From DATLHO01 sp035539855 (GTDB taxonomy: Bacteria > Bacteroidota > Ignavibacteria > OLB7), in contig DATLHO010000286.1 of assembly GCA_035539855.1 (NCBI GenBank), positions 1-14,416 on the forward strand: a stretch of 14,416 nt of DNA, written 5' to 3'. The position numbers and the translations under genes were made by a program. Below the pieces are notes generated by a model. That model was not told where the DNA came from. It saw nothing but the letters and a program-made list of their open reading frames with translations, and did no database searches. Within the stretch, counting starts at the first letter, position 1. Each line of letters begins with the position of its first letter. Below, piece by piece: positions 1 to 6,467 of the stretch.

Positions 1-111
1 AGGTAGGGGGAGTCGACGGGGGCGGGGCAATGATACACTCGCGCGTGCCGTGAAGCAAGCAGCGTCGACAAAGAAATGAACGACGAGCGAGCCCACGGCG
101 AGTTCTGCGGA

Positions 112-522
112 TTACTCCGCCGGACTCGACGCCGATCGCAGATAGGCGACGATGTGCCACACCTCCTGCGCGCCGAGTCGTCCCTGGTACGGCGCCATGC
201 CGCGCGGCCTGCCGTGCATGATCGACTCGTAGATATCCTCGGGCTCGCCGCCGTAGAGCCACTCACCGTCCCAGAGATTCGGACCGATGCCGACCGGGCC
301 GGTCTCCTTGTGGCAGCGGCTGCAGACCTGCGCGTCGAAGATGCGCCGTCCCGATTCGATCGCCTCCGGCGTCTGCTGGTAACCCGCGACGCCGACGGCG
401 CCGGGATCGGTCTCGCCGGTCATCGCATTCGAGCCCGAGGAGCGGTCGTCAGCGCAGCCGATCATCGTTGCGGCCAGAAGTGTGAGCGCGAGCGTGCGCA
501 GGGGGAGGAAGGGGTGGTTCAT
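112..522 (-). CDS. Lipoprotein monoheme cytochrome c, class I
   Basis: The 136-residue product has a hydrophobic leader (residues 9-22) ending in MIGC, a plausible lipobox with C23 as the lipidated cysteine. A low-complexity Ser/Gly/Asp linker follows to about residue 50. The mature domain carries one heme-binding CSRCH motif (C67, C70, H71), and M109 in RGMAPYQG is the likely sixth heme ligand. The spacing and the GMxPY motif resemble the small c-type domains found beside cbb3 or other oxidases. The expected role is periplasmic, membrane-tethered electron transfer; no oxidase or dehydrogenase partner is in the window, so the partner is unknown. The ATG has no obvious Shine-Dalgarno sequence, but it is the only start that gives a complete signal peptide. 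The heme protein call is firm; the pathway is not. Confidence 0.9.
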   Translation of the reverse strand: MNHPFLPLRTLALTLLAATMIGCADDRSSGSNAMTGETDPGAVGVAGYQQTPEAIESGRRIFDAQVCSRCHKETGPVGIGPNLWDGEWLYGGEPEDIYESIMHGRPRGMAPYQGRLGAQEVWHIVAYLRSASSPAE

Positions 523-856
523 CGTTCGATCGGGCGTCGTGCTGATCCGTGAAATCCTCGATGCATTCTCTGGGATTATTGCGCCGCGGATGCGTTATTG
601 TGTCGCACCCCCGCTTGCGCCGGCCTCCAGGACGAGGCAACTTACGCACCGGGGACGCTCGCTCCGCCGGTGACAACGACGATTACACTCGGCGAATCCC
701 GGCGATATTCCCGCGCAAAACCTGACGCTCATCATACGCGTCTCTGCTCGCCCCACCTACGTTACTTCAGAGCCATCGATCCGTCCGCGACGCGCGGCGG
801 AACGCCCCGCGATGGCGCAATTGGGCACTCGGACCTCAACAACGGAAGCTACCGCC
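523..856. other. Intergenic region between divergent cytochrome c and ankyrin genes
   Basis: This 334-bp spacer separates two genes that start away from each other, so it should hold both promoters. I see no convincing -35/-10 pair on either strand. A TACACTCG box at 684-691 (plus strand) resembles other intergenic boxes in the window but has no TTG element at the usual distance. AT-richer patches lie at about 570-600. A short plus-strand frame here is arginine-rich and looks non-coding. The only firm signal is the GGAAG ribosome binding site at 844-848 for the ankyrin gene. Confidence 0.5.
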
Positions 857-2455
857 ATGAACCGTCGTCAACGACGTACGCTCGGCGCGTGTCTCGGAGC
901 GGCATTGCTGCTCGCGACTCCCCCCGCCATGCTCTCTCAGGACTCCGACGAGGCACGCCTCATCGAAGCGTCGCTCACCGGAAACATCAACCGCGTTCTC
1001 AGGCTGGTCATCGAATCGGGCGTCGATGTCAACGTCTCGATCAACGGGCGCACACCGCTTCAGGCGGCCGCGGGCAACGGTCGCTCGGGAGTCGTGCGCG
1101 CTCTACTCGAGAACGCGGCGAATCCACGCGTCACCGATTCTGCGGGCGCCTCGGTCCTCGCGCTGGCCGCGACCAGCGGCGACGCCGAGAGCGTGAGCAT
1201 TCTGCTGGGGGCGGGACTGGAGGTCGACGCCCGCGATCGCGCAGGCCGCACTCCACTGATGTACGCCGCCGCCGCCGGCCGTCTCGCGACGATCGAGCCG
1301 CTGCTCAAGGCGGGCGCCGACGTCGGCGCCCGCGACCTCGGTGGGCACACGGCGTTGATACACGCCGTCAATGGGTCGCATCCGGAGACGCTCAGCCGGC
1401 TCATCGCCGCCGGCGCCGACGCGACCGTCGTCGCACCGGGAGAGGATCCTCCGCTGGTCAGCGCATTGCTCGAGCGGCGTGATGCCGTCGCGGTCGCGCT
1501 CGTGCGCTCCGGCGTTCGACCCGAGCGCGTCACCAGCACGAAGGTGCCCGAGATCAACGGACTGTCGCTGATGATGCTCGCCGCGCGCCAGGGATGCGCA
1601 CAGGTGCTCGACCTGCTCCTTGCCGACGGCGCGAACGTCGACGAGGTCGGTCCGCGCGGAATGACACCGCTGATGTTCGCCGCGCGCGAGGGACAGCTCG
1701 AGGCCGTCCGGATGCTTCTGAAACGCGGCGCCAGTGTCGGCGCGCGGGCAGAAGGAGGCGAGACACCGCTGATCCATGCCGCTGCCGGCGGGCACAACGA
1801 GGCGATCCGCATGCTGTTCGTTGCCGGCGCGAAACCCAACGACGTCGATCGTGGCGGGCGGACCGCACTGATCCACGCCGCCGCCGGAGGGCATGCCGCC
1901 GTCATCGGCACGCTCATTCATTCCGGTATCGAGATCAACCATGTCTCGACCGACACGCGCGCCGATGCGCCGTGCATGCAGACGGCCCTGACCGCCGCGA
2001 TCTGCGCGGTCTCGATTGCTACGGTCGATTCGCTCGTCGCACACCACGTGTTCGTCACGCCGCCGAAGGGCGACACGAGGCGCACGCCGCTGATGCTCGC
2101 CGCGGAGCGCAAGCAGCCCGAGATCCTCGAGCACCTCATCGCCGCCGGAGCCGACGTCGACGCTGTCGACGGAACGGGCGCGACCGCGCTGATGGTCGCC
2201 GCCCAGCGCGATCCCGCGTCGATGACCGCGCGCCTTGTTGCCGCCGGAGCCGATCTCAACATTCAGGACAAGCGCGGGCAGACCGCGCTGATGCACGCCG
2301 TCGTCGCCGGTCGCGTCGACAACGTCGACGCGCTCGTCCGAGGCGGCGCCGATGTCCGCGCGCGCGACAAATCGGGCGCCAGCGCCCTGTCGCTCGCGAC
2401 CAAGGGACGCAACCGCGAGATCGCCACGCGCCTGCAGGCCGCCGGCGCGAACTGA
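857..2455 (+). CDS. Secreted ankyrin-repeat protein (about 15 repeats)
   Basis: The 532-residue product begins with a basic n-region (MNRRQRR) and a hydrophobic stretch (residues 9-26), a likely Sec signal peptide cut near residue 27. Almost all of the rest, about residues 30-532, is ankyrin repeats of 31-34 residues. Recurrent signatures are TPLMxAA or TALIHAA, followed by LL or LI, AGADV and a D/G turn. I count about 15 units; those near 196-230 and 370-406 are degenerate. There is no catalytic domain. Ankyrin repeats bind other proteins, so a periplasmic or secreted scaffold or inhibitor role is inferred; the partner is unknown. An in-frame ATG exists at 812, but the ATG at 857 has GGAAG eight bases upstream and puts the signal peptide at the N-terminus, so I chose it. 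A strong hairpin follows the stop. Confidence 0.88.
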   Translation: MNRRQRRTLGACLGAALLLATPPAMLSQDSDEARLIEASLTGNINRVLRLVIESGVDVNVSINGRTPLQAAAGNGRSGVVRALLENAANPRVTDSAGASVLALAATSGDAESVSILLGAGLEVDARDRAGRTPLMYAAAAGRLATIEPLLKAGADVGARDLGGHTALIHAVNGSHPETLSRLIAAGADATVVAPGEDPPLVSALLERRDAVAVALVRSGVRPERVTSTKVPEINGLSLMMLAARQGCAQVLDLLLADGANVDEVGPRGMTPLMFAAREGQLEAVRMLLKRGASVGARAEGGETPLIHAAAGGHNEAIRMLFVAGAKPNDVDRGGRTALIHAAAGGHAAVIGTLIHSGIEINHVSTDTRADAPCMQTALTAAICAVSIATVDSLVAHHVFVTPPKGDTRRTPLMLAAERKQPEILEHLIAAGADVDAVDGTGATALMVAAQRDPASMTARLVAAGADLNIQDKRGQTALMHAVVAGRVDNVDALVRGGADVRARDKSGASALSLATKGRNREIATRLQAAGAN

Positions 2456-2477
2456 TTCACGCTACCGCGATCGAATA

Positions 2478-2508
2478 CAACGGGCGGAGCCATTGGCTCC
2501 GCCCGTTG
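2478..2508 (+). terminator. Strong hairpin downstream of the ankyrin gene
   Basis: A perfect 14-bp stem (2478-2491 with 2495-2508) with the 3-nt loop ATT lies 23 bases after the ankyrin stop. The arms are GC-rich (GGGCGGAGCC / GGCTCCGCCC). The plus-strand side continues GCGTTTGACG, so there is only a weak T run. It may be a weak-tract intrinsic terminator, or a hairpin that stabilises the 3' end. Because it is symmetric it could also act on antisense transcription. Its right arm ends 17 bp before the likely -10 element of the downstream operon. Confidence 0.7.
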
Positions 2509-2520
2509 CGTTTGACGCCA

Positions 2521-2538
2521 TCCCGTACTTTTGCGGGA
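2521..2538 (+). promoter_or_regulatory. Candidate -10 element framed by an inverted repeat, upstream of tpm
   Basis: TACTTTTG at 2526-2533 is flanked exactly by TCCCG (2521-2525) and CGGGA (2534-2538), a 5-bp inverted repeat with an 8-bp spacer. TACTTTTG fits the TAnnTTTG -7 box known for Bacteroidota primary sigma factors and is tolerable as a sigma70 -10. The upstream -35 is unclear: TTG at 2506 is about 3 bp closer than ideal. Transcription from here would leave a leader of roughly 40 nt before the tpm start. The framing repeat could be a repressor operator. This is inferred from sequence only. Confidence 0.35.
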
Positions 2539-2581
2539 CGCGAGCAACGACCATCATCGAGACATTGCGAGGAGCACATCC

Positions 2582-3238
2582 ATGAAGCCGGAGTTCTGGG
2601 AGGAACGGTGGCGAACGAGCCGTATCGGATTTCACCAGGCGGAGGCGAACGCGCTGCTGCGCCATCACTTCGGCACGCTCGCCCTCGAACCCGGAGCCAC
2701 CGTGTTCGTGCCCCTGTGCGGGAAGAGTCTCGACATGCTCTGGCTGCGCGACGAAGGCTATCACGTTATCGGCGTCGAGTTCGTCGAGAAGGCTGTCGAG
2801 GATTTCTTCGCGGAGAACGATCTCACGTTCGAGCGCACGAGCGAGGGACCGTTTGCTCGCTATCGCAGTGAGGGACTCGAGCTGCTCTGCGGCAATTTCT
2901 TCGACCTCGATCGCGGCCACCTCGCGGACGTGCGCGGCGTCTACGATCGCGCGGCGCTCATCGCGCTGCCGCCGGAGATGCGACGTCGCTATGCGAAGCA
3001 CCTCACGTCGATCCTGCCGCCGGGGTGGCGCATGCTGCTGATGACCATCGACTACGACCAGACGCTCAAGTCGGGTCCTCCCTTCGCCGTGTCCGCAGAC
3101 GAGGTCCGCTCGCTCTACGGCACCTCCGGACGAGTCGAGCTGCTCGAACGCAACGACATCCTCGAGACCTCGCCGCGCTTTCAGGAGCGAGAGGTTCCGC
3201 ACCTGTTCGAAGAGGCCTGGGCGATCACTGCCGACTGA
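2582..3238 (+). CDS. tpm: Thiopurine S-methyltransferase (TPMT family)
   Basis: This SAM-dependent methyltransferase transfers a methyl group to thiol, and in bacteria also selenium or tellurium, substrates; it acts in the cytoplasm. The 218-residue length matches bacterial Tpm proteins. Family signatures are clear: FWEERW (5-10), GFHQ (16-19), the SAM-binding VFVPLCGKSLDM (41-52), the acidic end of strand 2 at GVEF (64-67), GVYDRAALIALPP (119-131) and PPFAVS (166-171). The ATG at 2582 is preceded by GAGGAG (2569-2574) at 7 bases, which decides it against an in-frame upstream start at 2531. The deacetylase-family gene begins 3 bp after the stop, so the two are almost certainly co-transcribed. 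The natural substrate is unknown; metalloid methylation and detoxification is the usual bacterial role. Confidence 0.93.
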   Translation: MKPEFWEERWRTSRIGFHQAEANALLRHHFGTLALEPGATVFVPLCGKSLDMLWLRDEGYHVIGVEFVEKAVEDFFAENDLTFERTSEGPFARYRSEGLELLCGNFFDLDRGHLADVRGVYDRAALIALPPEMRRRYAKHLTSILPPGWRMLLMTIDYDQTLKSGPPFAVSADEVRSLYGTSGRVELLERNDILETSPRFQEREVPHLFEEAWAITAD

Positions 3239-3241
3239 GCG

Positions 3242-4180
3242 ATGCTGTACTTCTCCCATCCATCGTTCCTCGAGCACGACACGGGTCCGGGACATCCCGA
3301 GCGCGCCGAGCGTCTGCGCGCAATCGAGGCGCGACTGCGTGCCGACGGACTCTGGGATCGCCTCGAGCACCGCACGCCGCGCGCTGCGACACTCGAGGAG
3401 ATCACCCTGGTGCATCCGCCGTCGCACGTTGTGGCGCTGCGCGCGTTGTCGGATGTGGGCGGCGGTTCGATCGACGCCGACACGCTCGTCTCCGCTGCGT
3501 CGTTCGGCGCGGCGGCGCATGCGGCCGGCGCTGCTGTCGAGGCGTGCCGCGCCGTGCACGACGGCGAGTCGCGGACGGCGTTCTGCGCGGTCCGGCCGCC
3601 GGGGCACCACGCGGAGACCGCACGCGCGATGGGCTTCTGCCTTCTGAACTCCGTCGCGATTGCCGCACGCTGGCTCGTGCGCGAGCGAGGCCTCGAGCGC
3701 GTCGCGATCATCGACTGGGACGTGCATCACGGCAACGGCACGCAGGAGATCTTCGAGCGCGATCGATCGGTGCTCTACGCGAGCATCCATCAGCATCCGC
3801 TGTATCCCGGAACGGGATCGGCCGCGGAGACCGGCGTGGGCGAGGGTGCGGGCACGACGCTGAATATCCCGCTACCGGCCGGAAGCGATGACGAGCGGTA
3901 TCGCGAGGCGTTCGCGATCATCGCGCGGCGGATCGACGAGTACCGTCCGCAGGCGCTGCTGATCTCGGCCGGCTTCGACGCGCACCATCGCGATCCGCTC
4001 GCCTCGATGCAGGTGACGACCGAGGGCTTCGGGTGGATGATGCGGTGGGCGCTCGGGCGTGCGGCGCGTCACTGCGACGGCCGGCTCGTCGCGGTGCTCG
4101 AGGGTGGATACGATCTGACGGGATTGTCCGCGAGCGTCGCAGCCTGCGTCGGCGCGATGCTCGAAGCAGACGAAGCCTGA
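3242..4180 (+). CDS. Histone deacetylase-family zinc amidohydrolase (class II-like)
   Basis: The 312-residue protein is a full-length member of the HDAC / acetoin-utilisation / acetylpolyamine amidohydrolase superfamily, which hydrolyses acetyl-amide bonds at a Zn2+ centre. Visible landmarks are TGPGHPERAERL (14-25), the general-base His pair H122-H123 in RPPGHHAE, zinc ligands D160 and H162 in DWDVHHGNG, HPLYPGTG (185-192), the third zinc ligand D246 in ISAGFDAH, and the transition-state Tyr Y290 in LEGGYD. All catalytic residues are present, so it should be active. The HPLYPGTG loop is of the bacterial class II type. No Shine-Dalgarno sequence is seen; translation is probably coupled to tpm, whose stop lies 3 bp upstream. 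The substrate (acetyl-lysine protein, acetylpolyamine or other) cannot be read from sequence. Confidence 0.93.
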   Translation: MLYFSHPSFLEHDTGPGHPERAERLRAIEARLRADGLWDRLEHRTPRAATLEEITLVHPPSHVVALRALSDVGGGSIDADTLVSAASFGAAAHAAGAAVEACRAVHDGESRTAFCAVRPPGHHAETARAMGFCLLNSVAIAARWLVRERGLERVAIIDWDVHHGNGTQEIFERDRSVLYASIHQHPLYPGTGSAAETGVGEGAGTTLNIPLPAGSDDERYREAFAIIARRIDEYRPQALLISAGFDAHHRDPLASMQVTTEGFGWMMRWALGRAARHCDGRLVAVLEGGYDLTGLSASVAACVGAMLEADEA

Positions 4181-4235
4181 GCTCCCGTTGACAAAAAACC
4201 GCTTGCGTCGCTGCCGTCGAATCGCGAGTTTCACG

Positions 4236-4249
4236 CCCAAACTATTGGG
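4236..4249 (+). promoter_or_regulatory. Inverted repeat at the lexA start: candidate LexA operator
   Basis: CCCAA (4236-4240) and TTGGG (4245-4249) form a 5-bp inverted repeat around ACTA, ending 7 bp before the lexA ATG and overlapping its GGGGTAGG ribosome binding region. LexA genes are usually autoregulated by such dyads, and LexA boxes vary widely between phyla. This motif matches no LexA box I know, such as the E. coli CTGT-N8-ACAG type. Alternatively it could be an RNA hairpin hiding the ribosome binding site. A perfect TTGACA at 4188-4193 lies upstream but has no -10 at normal spacing. Confidence 0.35.
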
Positions 4250-4256
4250 GTAGGCC

Positions 4257-4931
4257 ATGGGATCGACGTCTTCGGTCAAAGAGCTCACGGAGCGCCAGCG
4301 CGAGGTGCTCGAGTACGTCCTTCAGTTCCAGAGCGACATCGGCCGACCGCCGACCGGACCGGAGATCTCGACGCGATTCGGCTTTCGTGATCACTCCTCG
4401 GCCTATCAGCATCTCAAGGCGCTCGAGAAGAAGGGCTACGTCGAGCTGATGCCGCAGGGACGCGGCCGGCAGATCGGCCTCCGACTGGGACCGAGCGCAA
4501 GCGCCTACCAACCGCCGTCGTGGGCCGTGCTCGGCTCGATTCCCGCCGGACCGCTGACCGACGTCGTCGTCGACGGCGACCACAAGGTGAGCAACCTTCC
4601 CGACTTGATTCCGGACCTGCGCCCCGGCGACTACATCCTGATCGTCAACGGCGACTCGATGGTCGACGAGGGACTGTATCCGGGCAACTATGTGGTCGTG
4701 CGGCCGACGATGCAGCCGGAGCAGGGCGACATTTGCGCGGTCTGGGTCGACGGCGAGGGCGGCACGCTCAAGCGCGTGCTGCAGACGCCCGACGGCGTCA
4801 AGCTCGTCCCGGCGAATCGCAACTACCGCACGATGGTCTATCCCGTCGAGCAGGTGCGCATCCAGGGCGTGGTGGTGGCGTCGTTCGCGGTGCAGTCGTT
4901 CCGCCGGGGCGGCTTCCGCAGGGCGGTTTGA
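4257..4931 (+). CDS. lexA: LexA repressor, self-cleaving SOS regulator
   Basis: This is the SOS-response repressor: an N-terminal winged helix binds operators, and RecA-stimulated self-cleavage inactivates it. The 224-residue protein has the LexA DNA-binding domain at about 7-75 (LTERQREVLEYV, RPPTGPEIS, then HLKALEKKGYVE). The peptidase S24 domain is at about 88-212. The cleavage site is A97-G98 in SIPAGPL, the nucleophile is S134 in NGDSM and the general base K172 in GTLKR, so the autoprotease looks intact. The recognition-helix region FRDHSSAYQ differs from the E. coli FRSPNAAEE, so the operator probably differs too. The ATG at 4257 gives the canonical start. A HAD phosphatase gene begins 6 bp after the stop, suggesting an operon. 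Autoregulation is expected through the dyad just upstream. Confidence 0.95.
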   Translation: MGSTSSVKELTERQREVLEYVLQFQSDIGRPPTGPEISTRFGFRDHSSAYQHLKALEKKGYVELMPQGRGRQIGLRLGPSASAYQPPSWAVLGSIPAGPLTDVVVDGDHKVSNLPDLIPDLRPGDYILIVNGDSMVDEGLYPGNYVVVRPTMQPEQGDICAVWVDGEGGTLKRVLQTPDGVKLVPANRNYRTMVYPVEQVRIQGVVVASFAVQSFRRGGFRRAV

Positions 4932-4937
4932 TCGACA

Positions 4938-5723
4938 ATGTCTGATCGCGCGCCGTCCGACCCCGAGATGCTTGATCCCGCGACGCACGACGGCGTCCGT
5001 GCGACGCTCGACCGCCTGCACATCTTCTGCGACTTCGACGGAACGATCTCGACGATCGACATCGGCTCGAACCTGTTCGATCGCTTCGGCAGTCGACGTG
5101 CAGAGCACGAGCGAAGGCTGATGGCGGGGGAGCTCCCGATCCGCGACTACTGGCGTGCGCTCGCCGAAGGTCTGCGCACGCCGATGACGCTCGAGATCCT
5201 CGACGAGTACCTGCGAGCGATCCCGATCGACGAGGGCTTCGCCGAGCTGCTCGCGTTCGCGCACGCGGAGGCGATCCCGTTCACGGTCGCCAGCGATGGG
5301 TTCGATCTGTACATCGACCGGTACCTGCGTCTGCACGGCGCCGGCGACGTCGACATCTGGTGCAACCACGCGGAGCTCGACGCCGACGGACGCATGGCGA
5401 TGAGCTTCCCGCACGCGACCGAGGGCTGCGCCTGCTTCAGCGCCGCGTGCAAGCGCAACGTCGTGCTGCTGCGCGCGCATCCGGACGAGCGCATCGTCTA
5501 CATCGGCGACGGCATCAGCGACTACTGTCCGGCCGAGCACGCCGACATCATCTTCGCCAAGTGCCAGCTCGCGGCCTACTGCAACGCCCACCGCCTTCCG
5601 CACTATCCGTTCAAGACACTTGCCGACGTCGCGCGGCAGCTCCGGCTGTTGCTGTCGAAGCGAAGGATCCGCGTGCGGCACCAGGCGGCACTCAAGAGGA
5701 AGAAGGCGTGGGAGGGGGAGTGA
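4938..5723 (+). CDS. MtnX-like HAD-IB family phosphatase
   Basis: The 261-residue protein is a haloacid-dehalogenase phosphatase. Motif I is D32-F-D-G-T36 with nucleophile D32 and acid/base D34. Motif II is S119-D in VASDGFD, K172 (or K226) serves as the motif III lysine, and motif IV is GDGISD (190-195). The C1-cap region between motifs I and II places it in subfamily IB, and FAKCQLAAYC (206-215) resembles MtnX-like phosphatases and phosphoserine phosphatases. MtnX itself dephosphorylates an enol intermediate in methionine salvage, but no other salvage gene is here, so the substrate is open. The C-terminus (240-256) is unusually basic. The gene starts 6 bp after lexA with no strong ribosome binding site, so translational coupling and SOS control are plausible inferences. 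Confidence 0.82.
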   Translation: MSDRAPSDPEMLDPATHDGVRATLDRLHIFCDFDGTISTIDIGSNLFDRFGSRRAEHERRLMAGELPIRDYWRALAEGLRTPMTLEILDEYLRAIPIDEGFAELLAFAHAEAIPFTVASDGFDLYIDRYLRLHGAGDVDIWCNHAELDADGRMAMSFPHATEGCACFSAACKRNVVLLRAHPDERIVYIGDGISDYCPAEHADIIFAKCQLAAYCNAHRLPHYPFKTLADVARQLRLLLSKRRIRVRHQAALKRKKAWEGE

Positions 5724-5736
5724 GGCCGGACGGCAG

Positions 5737-5744
5737 TATATTCG
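5737..5744 (+). promoter_or_regulatory. Candidate -10 element upstream of the tRNA
   Basis: TATATTCG sits 34 bp before the tRNA 5' end, a normal distance for a tRNA promoter. The hexamer TATATT is a good sigma70 -10, and the full octamer fits the TAnnYTYG pattern seen elsewhere in this window. No recognisable -35 lies at the right spacing because that stretch is the purine-rich 3' end of the phosphatase gene. Confidence 0.4.
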
Positions 5745-5778
5745 CCAGACATGGGCCGTCGCCTCGGCGTCGGCTCAC

Positions 5779-5851
5779 GGGCCCTTAGCTCAACGGTTAG
5801 AGCAGTGGACTCATAATCCATTGGTTGGGGGTTCAAATCCCTCAGGGCCCA
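5779..5851 (+). tRNA. tRNA with CAT anticodon, probably tRNA-Ile2
   Basis: The cloverleaf closes completely: acceptor GGGCCCT pairs with AGGGCCC, the D stem is GCTC/GAGC, the anticodon stem GTGGA/TCCAT carries loop CTCATAA (anticodon CAT), and the T arm is GGGGG TTCAAAT CCCTC. The discriminator base is A, and CCA is not encoded, so it must be added after transcription. The first pair is G-C, which excludes initiator tRNA-fMet. The body, especially CCCTTAGCTCA and GACTCATAATC, closely resembles bacterial tRNA-Ile(CAU) rather than elongator tRNA-Met. It would then read AUA codons after lysidine modification of C34 by TilS. Elongator Met is the alternative. Confidence 0.93.
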
Positions 5852-5857
5852 CGGCAA

Positions 5858-5885
5858 GGGCGGCGATCGTTCGCCGCCCCTTTTT
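5858..5885 (+). terminator. Intrinsic terminator after the tRNA
   Basis: A 9-bp GC-rich stem (GGGCGGCGA with TCGCCGCCC) with the 4-nt loop TCGT is followed by C and TTTTT at 5881-5885. It begins 6 bp after the tRNA 3' end and is a textbook Rho-independent terminator. It also separates the tRNA unit from the convergent DUF1801 gene that ends at 5912. Confidence 0.92.
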
Positions 5886-5911
5886 CTTGTCGCGTCGGAT
5901 CTCAGCGTATT

Positions 5912-6328
5912 CTACGCCTCGAACCCATCGCGTATTGCCGCCTCGAGCACGTCGATGTTGACGTCGCCGAGTGACTTGAACTTGATGCAGTACCCGGTCA
6001 CGCTCGCCTTGCCGAGTGACGGCTTGTACGTCCTCGCGAGGTAGGTCTTGTCGTCGATGCCGAGGATGTAGACGGAGATCCCGGTCGTGTTCGCGCTGAC
6101 GCCGACCTGATAGAACTCGCGCGTCCTGCCGTCGGCATACGAGATCGTTCGAAGGCCGTATCCGATGTTCGGATTGGCAACGACCTTGTCGCCGTCCCTG
6201 CCATCGAGGAACCACAGGCGGCATGCCGGCATCGCTGCCTGTATGATGCGATGGAGCTCGAGCATGTCGCCGCGCTTGGGCTCCCGCTGACTGTCGATGT
6301 ACTCGCTGATCTGTTGCTGTACGTTCAT
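5912..6328 (-). CDS. DUF1801 (YdhG-like) domain protein
   Basis: The 138-residue cytosolic protein begins MNVQQQISEYIDSQREPKRGDMLELHRII, the typical opening of DUF1801 proteins: an amphipathic helix, then EPKR and a long helix. It continues with a beta-rich part (YGLRTISYADGR, FYQVGVS, ISVYILGID) and ends with KFKSLGDVNIDVLEAAIRDG, the characteristic terminal helix. Biochemical function is unknown for this family, which is related to iron-chaperone-like and YdeI folds. An in-frame start exists at 6469, but its extra 47 residues are arginine-rich and unlike the family, so I chose 6328. No clear ribosome binding site is visible. A TAACTTTG box at 6431-6438 on the minus strand could be its promoter, with a leader of about 100 nt. 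Confidence 0.8.
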   Translation of the reverse strand: MNVQQQISEYIDSQREPKRGDMLELHRIIQAAMPACRLWFLDGRDGDKVVANPNIGYGLRTISYADGRTREFYQVGVSANTTGISVYILGIDDKTYLARTYKPSLGKASVTGYCIKFKSLGDVNIDVLEAAIRDGFEA

Positions 6329-6430
6329 GTCGATTGAGGTGTACGATGGCGTCGCCGGAAGCGAGCAGAGGAAGGATCTGAGATGCCGGGCGAATGGAGC
6401 GATCAGGGTGCCCTCCTGTCGAGCCGCAAC

Positions 6431-6438
6431 CAAAGTTA
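6431..6438 (-). promoter_or_regulatory. Candidate -7/-10 box for the DUF1801 gene
   Basis: On the minus strand this reads TAACTTTG, a full match to the TAnnTTTG box of Bacteroidota-type promoters. A TTCG lies 20 bp upstream, a weak match to that class's TTTG -33 element. It lies inside the 139-bp spacer between two divergent genes. Evidence is motif only. Confidence 0.25.
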
Positions 6439-6467
6439 CGGGGCGCACCCGCAGTGATCGAACCCCC

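Noticed and set aside
857..2455. Repetitive DNA that might suggest a repeat array or CRISPR
   Set aside because: The repeats are degenerate, about 99 bp, and in frame; they encode ankyrin units with no spacer structure.
1594..2871. Arg-rich plus-strand frame running from the ankyrin gene into tpm
   Set aside because: It is an out-of-frame reading of the ankyrin repeats; no domain, and it crosses the hairpin and the tpm start.
4188..4193. Perfect TTGACA -35 upstream of lexA
   Set aside because: No -10-like hexamer occurs 16-19 bp downstream (CTGCCG region), so I did not call a promoter; it may be chance in an A-rich patch.
4242..5681. Long minus-strand open frame of 479 codons across lexA and the phosphatase
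   Set aside because: It is Arg/Asp/Val-rich antisense shadow of two clearly identified genes, with no recognisable domain.
5779..5851. Initiator tRNA-Met
   Set aside because: Base pair 1-72 is G-C rather than mismatched, and the anticodon stem lacks the three consecutive G-C pairs of initiators.
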